The position numbers were made by a program, and so were the translations under genes. The notes beneath the pieces were generated by a model. The model made no database searches. It saw only the letters and a list, made by a program, of their open reading frames with translations, and was not told the DNA's origin. Positions 12,201-22,659 of a stretch of DNA of 64,000 nt are shown piece by piece. The number at the start of each line of letters is the position of its first letter. The stretch's first letter is position 1. Source of the stretch: Paramacrobiotus metropolitanus. Lineage: Eukaryota > Tardigrada > Eutardigrada > Parachela > Macrobiotidae. Location of the stretch: contig NW_026570335.1 in NCBI RefSeq assembly GCF_019649055.1, positions 434,001 to 498,000 on the forward strand, in the 5' to 3' direction.

Positions 12201-15200
12201 AAATCTTACAACAGCTTCCGGAGGTAGAGGTTTAGAAAGTTTGTTTTGCTCGCTCTGAACTTCTTCAAATTTTAAAATCGCCCAAATTCCCTTCCTTTTC
12301 TGACCACTCAAAATCTCTTCCTTTAGTTTTTCCTCCCTCCTTTCGACTGCTCAAAATCCCTCCCTTTAGTTTTCCCTTCCTCTTTTTGACCAAAGAAAAT
12401 CCCTCCCTTTAATTTTCCCTCCCTCTTTTTGACCCTGGCCTATTCAGCATGATGACTGATCATGAAGATATCTTACCGGGCTACTGGAAACGTTTTCCGT
12501 TACATTTTGCACATTTTATTCTGTGCTCCCCGCGTTAGACTGTCCTGCGCCGTCTTTCAAAAATAAAATAATCAGATTCATTTTGAAGCGAATTTTACAA
12601 TAATTATAAAACCAATGAATTTTCACAATTATTTTCAAATATTTCGCTGTAAAGTATTCGATGAAATATCAGTATTTAATGAAACAGCGGTAAAAAAATG
12701 AGCAAGCATTCGATCCAATTCTAAATCTACAGTAATACAGTTATTTAAATATTAATAAAAGTTATTAGTTTTGCAGACGGAAATGCATTTAAAATGAAAT
12801 TTCCAGCTTAAAAGTTATTTTTTTTAAAATTTGATTTCTCAGTATTTTTTCAGTAGTAAACAAAGACACCAAATGAAATAAATATTAATAATATGTGAAA
12901 CAGCGTTTATCGGCAGCAACAATCTTTGACATGCGTTACTTAATAAAATGGTATTTAATTGTACAGAATTTCCCACCTGGAATGATTGAACTGGTAATGT
13001 GTGTGTTGCAGTTGGTGGAGGTGTTAGCCTCGGATGATGTCGCGGTGTTCAGTGAGGATCAAGTGCTGCAGGCGTTGCTGCGCTGGCTGGATCACGACCG
13101 CGACAGACGCCTCGCGCAGCTCCACACCGTCCTGCAGGTGGTCCGCGTTCCCTTCCTCAGCGAGCCGGCCGCGATGGAGTACGCGCTGGCTCTGGCCAGT
13201 GCGCCGGCGCCGAGTGAATGCCAGTCGGGAATGGTCGGGCGGATTACACTGGCCGGCGGGACAGCGCGCCACGCCACACCTCGCGATTCGTACGGTAAGC
13301 GGCACGTGTGCTGTATTATTTCTCCTTTTTTTTGGTTTCCTTTTTCAATATTTTCCTTTGCAGTAGTATTGCCTTATTAATTTTTATAATAATTTTCCTT
13401 TTCAATTTTCCTTTGTACTAATTTTCCTTTAATAATTTTCCTTTTTATTAGTTTTCCTTTAATTAATTTCCCTTCGTATTTATTTTCCTATGGAATTTCG
13501 ATTAAGTTTTAAGCAGCGGAATCAAGTTCCAGTTTTTTACACGATTTAAGTGAATAGAGTTAAGTGTGAAGGAAACTAAATTACTCGTATTTTCTAATTA
13601 TGTAATGGACTTTTAGTTAAGATTTAAATACCGGCATCTAGATTAAGTTTTACTTAGTCAGGTAATGGACATTGAATTGAGATTTAGGTAATGGAAGTTA
13701 CTCAATTTAATTTACATTTGTAATTGAATTTAATTAAAGTAAAATGTTGTTTGTAATGGAATTAATTGACAGAGCAATGGAATTTTATTTTAGTTTCATT
13801 TTATAGAATTCATTTTCTCAATCAGCTGAATGTCTTTCGGCCGATATCGGCTTTGTGTGGCAGGCTTGTACGTAGCTGTGCTCTCAAGCATTAATTTTTG
13901 GTAGAGAATTTAATTGTTGATGGGTGTCAGGAGCGCGGGACGTGATCCTTTGTATCGGCGGTCACTTTGATGGAGATCTGGACGAGGTGGGCGTGTCCGA
14001 CACCGTCGAGGTGTTCTGCCCATCGATGCCGTCGGTGTGGCGTCTGCCGGCGCTGCCGGGGTTCGTCAACGGCTGCCAGGCCGTGATGCTGGACGCCAGC
14101 GGCATGCTGGTCGCCGGCCATAGCGGCGTTAATCGTCTTCAGCGGGACCGCCACTACCTGGGCCTGCGGGACGAATGGGAAGCGTTGGCCGTCATGCGGA
14201 TGCCGCGCTGTAACGCGGGGCTGGCGGTCCTCCAGGGGCGCGTGTACGCGGCCGGCGGCTGCAGTCGGGCGGACCGTCTGGAGGTGCTGGCGTCCGTGGA
14301 GGTGTACGACGCCCAGAAAGACTCGTGGAGCACCGCGGCCCCGCTCCCGGTGGCGCTGGAGGGGATGGGGATGGTTGCCTGGGGGGAGCGACTGTTCGTG
14401 TTTGGCGGAAAGGACGAGGAGGAGGGCATTGTGCCGTGGGCCTTTTCCTACGATCCCCAGGCGAATGCCTGGACCCGGCTGCCCGATATGCCCACGCCGC
14501 GCTACGGCTGTGCTGTCTGCGTGGCGCCCAGTGGACTGGTCTTCGTTTTCGGTACGTGACACTGACGCTCTCTAGGACATAATAATTTTATTTGCATATA
14601 TAAATATTGGTTAATTAATAATTACGAGTAAATTAATCTAAATAATAAGTTAAAAGGAAATTAAATAAATCTAAATAATTATTAATATGTAATATCTGTA
14701 TTAATATTAGTGAGAGCAGTAAGGACAGCATTTATCATTGTGATTATTATTATTATTACTGCTAGTTTTACTGCGAGCAGTTCGGACAGCATGCCATGGT
14801 AACGGTCAAATGGCCAGATCAGGAAACACGGCTCGTTAGCGTTCGGATAACTCCCGCATGCGTCCGACGTGCAGACTTGCGTGCCCACTGAATAACCGCG
14901 ATACGTGTGCATTGTGCAGGGGGGGATCTGGCGGGCCAGTACGGATCGGTGTGTGTGGAGGCCTACGACCCCGACCGCCAGCTGTGGCAGCGAAAAGGTG
15001 GGTGGGCTTCCCGTATGTTCAGAGTGGTCGGCACATATACGTTCAGTAACGGTTGTGTCTCGCCGCAGGATTTCTGTGCCGCGAGCGCGCTCACTGCGGA
15101 TGCGCCGGTGTCGATAGTCAGTTGTTTGTGCTCGGTGGAATGCCCGGCGCCGCGGGGCAGGTGCACGACAGCATCGAATTCTACGACGCTGATGCGGATC

Positions 15201-15280
15201 GTTGGGAGCTGCATGAATGCCGGCTGCCGCAAGCCAAGCATTCCTTCGGCTGTGTGGTGGGGAAACTGAAGCCAGCCTGA
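9300..15280 (+). CDS. BTB-BACK-kelch (KLHL-like) protein, spliced
   Basis: Probable substrate adaptor of Cullin-3 ubiquitin ligases, by family. Exons by splice consensus and phase: 9300-9541 (BTB core, LCDVVLYG...FRAVF), about 9731-9889 (BTB end, LVQYAYSMEIGLNADNV), 13012-13294 (BACK part, RWLDHDRDRRLAQL), 13931-14551 (kelch blades, VYAAGG, LFVFGG), 14920-14997 and 15069-15280 (last blade, QLFVLGGMPG, stop TGA). Start chosen at the ATG at 9300, which has a good context (TGCATGG); the ATG at 9232 is in another frame. The 3' end of exon 2 is unsure: donors at 9871, 9882 and 9890 all exist, and only 9882 gives a phase that joins exon 3. About 35-45 residues of the usual BACK N-half are missing between exons 2 and 3, where a 2.5 kb element is inserted. 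Whether the gene is functional is therefore open. Confidence 0.8.
9942..12440. mobile_element. Long-TIR, Mutator-like non-autonomous element in a kelch-gene intron
   Basis: The ends are GGCCAGGGTCAAAA and its complement, and inverted similarity continues inward for roughly 550-600 bp (9942-10550 against 11800-12440). A 9 bp direct repeat, TATTCAGCA, flanks it at 9933-9941 and 12441-12449. Long TIRs with 9 bp duplications are typical of Mutator-like elements. Each end starts with about four ~43 bp subrepeats of the form GGTCAAAAGGAGGGAGGGAAAA. No transposase frame is seen; the core (10.73-11.8 kb) is AT-rich. The near-identity of the arms and the intact duplication suggest a fairly recent insertion. 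Confidence 0.8.
10553..10729. repeat. 10 bp minisatellite TAAATATTTC, about 17 units
   Basis: A near-perfect run of the unit TAAATATTTC occurs on the inner side of the left arm of the long-TIR element only. The right arm lacks it, so it expanded after the arms formed. Confidence 0.9.
13295..13930 (+). other. Kelch-gene intron, AT-rich with TTTTCCTTT repeats
   Basis: Intron between the BACK exon and the main kelch exon. From 13310 to 13490 it holds irregular repeats of AATTTTCCTTT. Nothing else is recognised. Confidence 0.5.
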
Positions 15281-15462
15281 AGAATTGATTAGCTGAACTG
15301 GTTTGCGTTGCGCGCAGTGGTAAAGTTGTATTTGACAGTTGACCATTTTGTATTGCCGGTTTGATTTTTGATCTGGTTTGGATTTAGATTTTATAGGCGG
15401 CGTGTGTCGCTCTCCGAAATGCTCCTATGGTTCCCGGGTAGAGTTTACAATATGTGTCAATA

Positions 15463-16399
15463 TACAGAGGGTTATTCAGCCAAGTGTGGTCACTTTTTGG
15501 AAAATTTCTGCTTAGCCGCTGCAGGCTCATTTTACTTTTTTAAAAATTTTATCAAATAGCCACAACATTCAATCACATTTTGAATTCAACCGAGCCAAGA
15601 TTTCGTTATCCTGTAGCCCAGGAAAAATTCAGTTTATCCCCACCATGTTGGCAACAGTTGACCAGTTCAGCTATAGGAAATGGATTCCTTTACTCAAAAT
15701 TAATTTAAAATTTGGTTTTCGCCATAATCGACTGGAAACCTGTCATGGGTTTCGAACAAACCTTTTCAGAAGGAATTACCAGTTTTTTTCGATCAGGAAG
15801 CAACATCCTTGTTTTTCTCAGCAGTGCTCCCGGGAGCACATCTCTGGTTCTGGATGACTTCTTCCTCTCTGCCAGGCTTAATCCGTGGAGCGTCTTTTTC
15901 GACCAATGAACATTGTAAATTGTGAAGGAAGACCTGCGTTACAACTTTAGTTTGTGGAGGAACGAAAAGGATAGCCATAGCTCCGTGAGTAACAATTCGC
16001 ACATTGAGCATGGCTCTTGCGAGTGTCTTCCTGTTTTCGCGTTTTTCCAGCCGTCCTACCGCAAGAACGCGCAAGAATATGGAATCGTTTTTGCTATAAA
16101 AAATATTCGGATCGTCGTTTTTCACAATTAAAACCATCCAGATTTGAAAAGCAGACGATCCTTTTAAGGCCAGATCATCGAAAGCCAAATTTTGCCTGGT
16201 CAAAGGTTTAGAGTCGGAGTCTTTAGGTCAGTAGCCAATATTGCGGGCTGTTTAAACCCGATTGTCACAAAAACTTGCAAAAAGCATCAAAACTAATTTG
16301 CCATAATAAAACAATTATTAGAATCTGACTCTGCGCAACGGCTGAATTATAGGAATTTTTTTAATGCGCTGACCACACTTGGCTGAATAACCCTCTGTA
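15463..16399 (-). mobile_element. Decayed mariner/Tc1-type transposon
   Basis: Ends are a ~30 bp inverted repeat beginning TACAGAGGGTTATTCAGCCA, at 15463 and ending at 16399, flanked by TA (15461-15462 and 16400-16401). A minus-strand open frame of 136 codons at 15793-16203 resembles the middle of a mariner-type transposase. AILFVPPQTKVVTQVFL corresponds to the usual GKTPLIFVPPGTKV segment, and CAPGSTAEKNKDV to the usual DGAPAHTAKKTQ segment. The catalytic aspartate of that second motif is not visible. At 937 bp it is shorter than usual full elements (about 1.3 kb), so it is internally deleted as well as mutated. Confidence 0.7.
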
Positions 16400-16401
16400 T
16401 A

Positions 16402-16859
16402 TTGAGGTTTTGTGTAGTTTTAAAAGTATATGTTTTTCTATATATTTTCAATGTTTATATTCAGGTATTTTTTATATGGGAAATGAAGTGTCTGAGAAGG
16501 AAAAGGAAAGATTGTATGTCGTGTTTTCTTTTCTGCATACACTGCACCAATTCATGGTCCGCTTTTTTATAATTTGCATTTCAAGGGGGCGCCTGTCATC
16601 TTATACAGTTGACATATTAATTATACAGTCATATTATACAGAACTTGATACGTTTTTCTTTCAAACTACTGTATATGAATGAATTTCGCAGAAATTATTT
16701 AAATGAATTTCTGTTGCGTACAACTCCAAAGCAGAAATGGTACAGCTGATAAAGAATGGGGGAAAAGGAGAGAAAAAATGGAAAGGGAAATGGGGATGGG
16801 AAACTGAGAAATGGGGCAGTTCTGGTTGATTTCGACCACAATATATGCGAAAGGTATGC
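16402..16859. other. Spacer, no supported gene
   Basis: AT-rich spacer between the mariner remnant and the array. A GGGAAA-rich stretch lies at 16750-16815. No gene or repeat end is recognised. Confidence 0.45.
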
Positions 16860-17250
16860 AATGTCGGCGCTGAGCTAAATCAACTAGGTAATTAAGTACC
16901 GTAAATGCTACGGGTAGACGAGCGACTTTGCAGCGGTTCGCTGCTTGTCAGCAGCGCCATTTCGGTGTTTCGTTGTCAGCAACAGAGAACCGTAGAATAC
17001 CGGCTCTGTTCGCTGTCGACTTCGGTGCTTATGTTTTCGGTAAACTGTTCAACAATAATCGTTAAGAATTTGTTAGATTTTTTTTCCAGACTTGTACTGA
17101 TCTTCTGCGAACATGCATAGGTGAGGTACTGGCCAGTCTACGGTTCATTTGCATGGCTGCATTATCTAGCGACATTTTTTAGCGCAAACGCCGGATGCGG
17201 TACAAAATGTTGCACCGAGTTGAGTTCAGTTTGATCGCATTCCCAAGGCA
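16860..17250 (+). repeat. Upstream module shared with 39.97-40.41 kb
   Basis: About 390 bp closely resembles the stretch at 39971-40410. Shared words include ACTTTGCAGCGGTT, GTTGTCAGCA, TCGGTAAACTGTTCAA, AATAATCGTTA, GTCTACGGTTCATTTGCATGGCT and GCAAACGCCGGATGCGG. It lies about 1.2 kb before copy 1 of the membrane-protein gene, as the other lies about 1.4 kb before copy 4. It may be part of the ancestral duplicated unit, such as a distal promoter or untranslated exon. No long frame is conserved in it. Confidence 0.6.
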
Positions 17251-17373
17251 TGCTGCCGCTAGATAAGATTGGTACATCAAGTATTAATCTATTTTGTCAA
17301 AATAATGAGATGTATAGATATAAACATATTACGTGTGTTACGTGTAATACATACATTATATCTATACACATGT

Positions 17374-17585
17374 TTATATTATTATTATTATTATTACATC
17401 AGGAGCAGACAACCCGCTAACGGGACTTCAACGTCTGGTCGGCACAAGACTAAACACATAAGAAAACAATTTCTAAGACAGATCAACAGTTCGGAGAGCA
17501 AATTTGAAAAAACCCACGCCATCAACACTGAGTAACTGCATGTTAACTTTTTGTATGCGCTCAAAGATGTTCTTTAGTCGCATGG
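17374..17585 (-). mobile_element. Short LINE-like 3' end with (TAA)n tail
   Basis: Copy 2's flank at 24190-24225 reads straight through ACATTATATCTATACACAT into TATACATAC repeats. In copy 1 the same words at 17350-17372 are interrupted by about 210 bp that starts with a (TTA)n run on plus, that is, a (TAA)n tail on minus. This pattern fits a strongly 5'-truncated LINE insertion on minus. The 210 bp body has no domain I recognise. Confidence 0.4.
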
Positions 17586-17830
17586 CCATACATACATATA
17601 CATACATAGATAGGATATACGATACACATACGATACGATATACATACATTATACATAGACAGACATGTATTTACATAGACAGGTGTATGTATGTATAGAT
17701 ATAATGTTTGTATAGATATATGTATAGATATAATGTATGTATACGTGTACGTATATATACATGTAAGCATGTATACTAACAATTGTAAGTGTTTACATGC
17801 AGGCCTGTATATATGTACGTATACATGCTT
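17585..17830. repeat. TATACATACA/TATGTA microsatellite-like tract
   Basis: Irregular TACATA, TATGTATAGATA and ACGTATATATACATG words fill this stretch. The equivalent tract precedes copy 2 at 24205-24465. Frames across it are low-complexity and not coding. Confidence 0.75.
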
Positions 17831-17834
17831 CTAC

Positions 17835-18425
17835 ACGTACAGTGGCGCAGTAAACTGCGCTTGTTCTTTTAAGGATACCGTAAATGAAATGCTCTCCCGT
17901 CGTCGTGCAATAGAAGCCAAACTGGTGAACGGTCCTTTCACTTATCATGCGGATCATCGCGTGAGTAGCGTGATTACGCAGGTTTCAATCGATTTCCGAT
18001 AGCGACTTCTGTCGGTCCATCCTGTAAGAAACTAGGAATCATCAGCTGGGATGCTTTGTCTTCATTTGTATCCCGCATCTGCGCTTGTGGAACAAGCCGC
18101 ACTGGCTGTACGTACACGCATAAAGTGACGAGTACGCAAGCTCCACGCACACTGCAAAGAAAAAGAATCATTGATGATTATCGATTTAACTGGAAATCAT
18201 ACGGGCTGAAGGCAACGTGCTGGGCGTAAGGAAGAACTAGATCCGAGGCTTTGCAGCGGCTGTACCCGCAAGACTGCCCCATATGGTCTTACCAACAATC
18301 CCGTGTGGCGAATTTAAGGGATTTCAGACTGTTCAGCGGACACTTTCTTATTGTGATTACAACCGGAAACGAAAGCAGACTAGCTCTGTTTTCAGTTTTC
18401 CGTTTACGACTTTAATTCGGCTCTA
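17835..18425 (+). promoter_or_regulatory. Conserved 5' module of membrane-protein copy 1
   Basis: About 590 bp before the copy 1 start codon is conserved before all four copies (also 24463-25060, 33464-34067 and 41163-41787). Landmarks in order: a palindrome at 17845-17860, ACCGTAAATGAAATGCTCTCC, CTTTCACTTATCA, GCGTGATTACGCAGG, TTTCAATCGATTTCCGA, TGCAAAGAAAAA and the region just before the ATG. It probably holds the promoter and 5' UTR. A short frame with an ATG (about 17889) also lies here but is not conserved as protein in copies 3 and 4. Confidence 0.5.
17845..17860. promoter_or_regulatory. Conserved palindrome GCGCAGTAAACTGCGC
   Basis: Perfect 7 bp arms around AA. The same site is at 24473-24488 (identical), 41173-41186 (CGCAGTAAACTGCG) and 33474-33489 (CCGTAGTAAACTGCGG, one mismatch), always about 580-615 bp before the copy's ATG. 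A dyad kept at a fixed place in all four copies suggests a transcription-factor site or a hairpin in the transcript. Confidence 0.45.
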
Positions 18426-21400
18426 ATGGGGAAATTCGGCCTGACATTCGCGGCTATCCTTAACCGCGACCAGACCTGGGCCTACCATGAGATCATTACG
18501 GAGGCCCTGTTCGTGTTGTGGACCGGATGCCATTTGTCCTTGAAGTTCGGTACGCGCTTCTTCCCGGAATGGGAGACAACGCGCATCGACCCGGACAGCT
18601 ACACCAGCCTCGATCTTCTCCTGTGGCAACTGCTGGGTCAGGTGGGCTTATGTATTTCTGATATTTAAAGGTTACGCATAGAAGAAAAAATGAATGCTGC
18701 AATTCTGTTTTGCTCTCTTCTGTGAAAATAAAAGAAAATACAAGAAAATCAATAATGGTACAGTAGTACACAATGTTACAGTGCACACTGCGGTACATGC
18801 TTTTCCCTTGATGTGTAATTGTATGTCGATTTTGGAGAAATTACACTAACCAGGGACTTCCCAGTTGTCAAGCACAGTAAATGAATAGCGGGTGCGACAG
18901 TCCATGCCAGCACTGCTTAATTTCAAATTGCCAAAAAGTTATTGCTATCTTATTCATAGCACTGCAGTAGTGCACTGTAATTGTATGCGCTATGCAGTAT
19001 CCGGTAATCATTTGTTCTGCCATGCTGTGCTGACCTTTGCAGATCGAAATCACTTTTTATCTGCATTCAAATACTGTTGCACCCTAATACAAAAATAAAC
19101 GTGTTCTGCATTTTGACTCGGAAAAATGTGCCCTGGTTTGAGAATTATTTTAGGCAGCAGCTCAACGAGGTTTTAGCAGTGGATTTTACTGCGGTTTTAT
19201 TTTATTTTTCTTTGGGCATATTTAACTGATGAGTGCAATCTTGTTATCCAGTTTCACTATGCATTTTTAATTCTGTCGGATCTTGTTGTAATTTTTGTTG
19301 TCCCCGTCGATAGGATATGACTGGCTGTATGTGGGATGACGTCGTCTCCCCGTGGAAGCCTTCCACGCCGCAAACGCCCTCTAATGCGGTTATGACAAGC
19401 ACCTGGCGCGGTACTGCCGGCTACGTGGGAGCCGTCGCGGTCGTCGTCCTGACCGTGCTTCTCGGCGTCTCCGTTCTGTGTTCGGCGTGGGTCAACCGTC
19501 ACTGGAGATTTTCCCGCTGGACACAACACTTTCGCCACTGTCGGCGTATCACGACCTGGTTCGGCTATAACACGACCTTTAACGGTGACGAAAGCGACTG
19601 GCCTGCGTACGGTGCTACCGGTTGGCGCTTCTGGGCTCTTTGGTGCCTTCTGAGCTTGACCGGTATGACCGTGTTCGCCGGGTTGTGGCTGGTCTGCTGC
19701 GCTCTACCGGTGGTCATTGCGGCGGGACTGACGGTGGCCTGGATCGGCCGACACGTCGGGGAAGAGGCCGTGTTTCCGGCGACGGTGGTGTGCTTCGGTC
19801 TACTGGCCGTGCACTGCACCGGTCGGATCTGGGGATTCTGGATGAACACGACGTATTTTATGCAGCTCCATGAGAAAATCAGGTACTTGATGTTTCCTCG
19901 AAAATAAAATAAAAAAGTTTCCATCGGAACTGGCAGCCGACCAAAAATAGGTCCAAAATTTTTTCTTGGACAAAAGCAACTTTAAATTGTGTGAAATGCG
20001 TTAATCAGCAAGAAAGACTCTTTTGTTATGCTGAATAATACCTTGCTTTCTTCAAATACGCTCAAAATAATCCCTGTTCTGAAAATTTAGCCGTGAAGCT
20101 TATTTTCTCCCGCAGGAATGCCACGGGAATCCGTTTTCTCGTGCAGCCGTTGGCGGCTGACCAGAGGAGAGACACTGCACACACATGGGACGCAGCGACC
20201 GATGAATCGTTGTTCGTGCAGCGCGCGAGATGGGGCCGCACCTTCCTCTTGTTAGTGTTTCCGGCGTGGTTGGCTCTGTGCAACCACAGCATGCTCGTGC
20301 TGCATGAGCTGCCGTTCCCGGTCGGCTGGATGGATCCCTTCTTGCATCCGTCAAGGGCTCTCTTGGCATTACCTGACGATTTCTCCAGCGAATCGGTATC
20401 CGCCGCGGGAATCGACTGGACAACCCCCAACTGCACCGATTGTTGTGACAACTACGCAACGGTAAGAAACCTTTAACAAGCTGCCTTAGTACGTTTAATG
20501 GAATATGGATGTTTTAATGTTTCCGTTTCCAGTAGTAGTCTTTGTTCAAAACTCAAATGTTTTCTTAGGGAATGGACCAATCGCGAGCGATGATGTCGTA
20601 TTACGTAGATCTGAAATATCCCCGTGGGCCAACAACCAATCCGGCCATCGTGACGCTGCTCAACACGGTCTTCTCGCCGGTGACCGAACGCTTCTATTGC
20701 GTATGGATGACGACCGTTGCGTGGGCGGTCGGGCTCCCGTTGATTGCCGCTGGAACGGCGGGAGCAGTAATTATGGCGGGATGTTGTGGCTCGTTTGTCT
20801 TCCGCGGACTAACCAAGTAAGTGGGTACTTCAACGCATCCGGTAGGCGACCGTAAATTTTACCCGCGTTTTTTTTATGTTGTTCGTAAGAGAAATGGTCC
20901 GGTATATGGTGCCAAAAATGGGATACGTACACTAAAACTTTCGCCGGTAATAACCAGACTTTTGGTACACGGAAATGCATTTAACGATAAATTTATACCC
21001 ATTTTGGAACGCCATATCTTGGCAACCGGATGCTGCGCGCGCAAACGGTTTTCAGAACAATATATACAAATCATTTAGCTTCAGAATGACATAAAGTATT
21101 ACAAAACAAGTAATTCGGAGTGCGCGAAAACGAAAGTTTTAGTGTATGTGTCCTATTTTTAAAGCTATGTATGTACCGGGCCGATTTCCCTAAGGTATAC
21201 GTAAACGTTACAAGCAAGCAGTACTTCGATTCCCAGCGCGTGTTCTAATATCCTTTTTTTATTAGGATACTGAAGATTCTCAGTAACGCGGACGACCTCA
21301 ACGAGACGAAAACAGATCCTGAGGAATGCGCGATCGAGGCCAAGAAGAAACCGTTCTGTGTGTGCGCTTTGTGGGTGGGCTTCGAACGGTACATCCTGGT

Positions 21401-21632
21401 GGTGATTTCTCGTTTTATCATCTGGTTGTTTATCCCGTTCCCGCTGCTGGAACTGATGCTGCCGGAGCAGTGGCTGTTGCCGGCTTGGATGCTACTGCTG
21501 AGTGTTGTCGAAGTGGGCCTCTGGTGGTGGGCGTGGAACTCCCTCTGTAGCGGCGGCCGCGAACGGCGCACTGCCTATGGTCGAGCGAAGGCTGCACCGG
21601 AAGATGATGATGCACCACTGTTGACCGTGTAG
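18426..21632 (+). CDS. Multi-pass membrane protein, array copy 1
   Basis: Five exons: 18426-18641, 19314-19882, 20116-20461, 20569-20816 and 21266-21632, all GT-AG, giving 581 codons with no break. Phases are 0, 2, 0 and 2. I do not recognise the family. Hydrophobic segments by eye: exon 2, GYVGAVAVVVLTVLLGVSVL, then a long FWALWCLLSLTG...VIAAGLTVAWIG stretch (two spans) and AVFPATVVCFGLLAV; exon 3, FLLLVFPAWLALCNH; exon 4, VWMTTVAWAVGLPLIAAGTAG; exon 5, ILVVISRFIIWLFIPF and WMLLLSVVEVGLWWWAW. That makes about eight spans. Conserved features in the copies are ITGC-WDD at the start of exon 2, CT-CCDN at the end of exon 3 and FSPVTERFY in exon 4. The tail is acidic (EDDDAPLL). Cysteine pairs and NxT sites (NCT in exon 3) fit an exported surface protein. 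A TTAA-type MITE lies in intron 4. Confidence 0.75.
20886..21194. mobile_element. TTAA-type MITE in intron 4 of copy 1
   Basis: Terminal inverted repeats of about 45-50 bp: the left begins TAAGAGAAATGGTCCGGTAT and includes ATACGTACACTAAAACTTTCG; the right is its imperfect complement ending GGGCCGATTTCCCTAAGG. The interior has GGATGCTGCGCGCGCAAACGG. It matches the copy at 27676-27975 at the same intron position, so it inserted before copies 1 and 2 separated. Confidence 0.75.
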
Positions 21633-22140
21633 TACTGGCTTCGCATAAGCTTGCCCTTTTAACTGTTCCTTCCCTGGCTCTGTTCCATCGACCATACATC
21701 ATGGACCGACTGTATTTCACAAAAAAACTTTCAAAATGTATTTGCAAAATGCAAGCGGTCCCATCTGAATCGTCGTACAGATCTCGGTACACCAATACAC
21801 AACTAATATAGTTCTGCATACACGTACGGTATGTGCTGCGCTCGTTCCAGCAACATATTTAGCAAGGAGATTTACGCTCCTGAAATCATCTAGTGGCCTC
21901 GCGAATGATTAGCAGTGTGAAAAGTAACGTTTTTATTCGCCTTCCATTTCTCTAATTTTTGGGTGGGTGAGGAACTTACTCTTAAAAAAAAAGTTGGTTT
22001 TTCTTCTTGTTCTACTTCTTCAGTTGGTCCATACGCTGGCTTTTGTTGAAAACAGGCAGCAACAATTAATGAGCAATGCACCTTTGCTGGTCTTTTGAGT
22101 GAGGCGATCATGATACTGTAAGCTCTCACAAATCGAATAG
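21633..22140 (+). other. 3' flank of copy 1
   Basis: The first ~280 bp matches the flank after copy 2 (28412-28680), including CATATTTAGCAAGGAGATTT. About 170 bp at 21913-22080 has no counterpart there. No gene is seen. Confidence 0.5.
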
Positions 22141-22173
22141 AGCCATGGCATTTCTATCTTCTCATGTGCGATA

Positions 22174-22568
22174 CGGCACGTTCACTAGATTATGCCGATA
22201 CCGCAAAAGCTGGAGGCTGCACGGCGCTAAAATCCTGGAGCTGCCGTACGTGGGAGATCATTGCAACGCCTATTTCATCCTCCCTGGCAAGAGACACTGG
22301 TTCTCATGCTCACTGCGCAAAGACAGACTACGCCATGTGGAAAAGTTGTTGACACCCGCAATTTTACTCCAGGAAATCGAGAAAATGGACTTCCCACACG
22401 CTATAACTGTGGAGATACCGAAATTCTCCTTGAAAAGCACCGTGGCGGTCGAGAAAGTCCTTGCGCAGATGGGTATGCCGACCGCGTTTTCCGACGAGGC
22501 TGACCTGTCCGGAATCAGCACACAGTCGCCATTGAAGATTTCTACTGTCATGCACACAGCCGTTTACG
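22174..22568 (+). pseudogene. Serpin fragment after copy 1
   Basis: One exon-sized piece of a serpin core: AKILELPYVGDHCNAYFILP (strand s2B/s3B region), VEIPKFSLKSTVAVEKVL and MGMPTAFSDEADLSGIS, ending at a GT donor (TACG|GTGAGC). The first two serpin exons and the exon with the reactive-centre loop are absent. Compared with the second serpin (29705-30985), sequence corresponding to 28786-30590 is missing, and the join lies at 22173/22174. The piece is open, but it cannot make an inhibitor. Confidence 0.75.
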
Positions 22569-22659
22569 GTGAGCAAGGTCATATTTCCTATGGGCTTCTT
22601 AGAACTTACATTTTCCAGTATCGAGGGAAAATTTTCCTGACAAATTGTTTCCAGAATTC

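Noticed and set aside
17691-18002. Conserved ~103-codon frame before copies 1 and 2
   Set aside because: Much of it is TATACATA repeat, and the frame is not kept before copies 3 and 4; better seen as promoter or 5' UTR sequence.
18426-21632. Membrane-protein array as innexins or gustatory receptors
   Set aside because: Span count (about eight), loop cysteines and motifs do not fit innexins (four spans) or the 7TM receptor signature; left as unknown.
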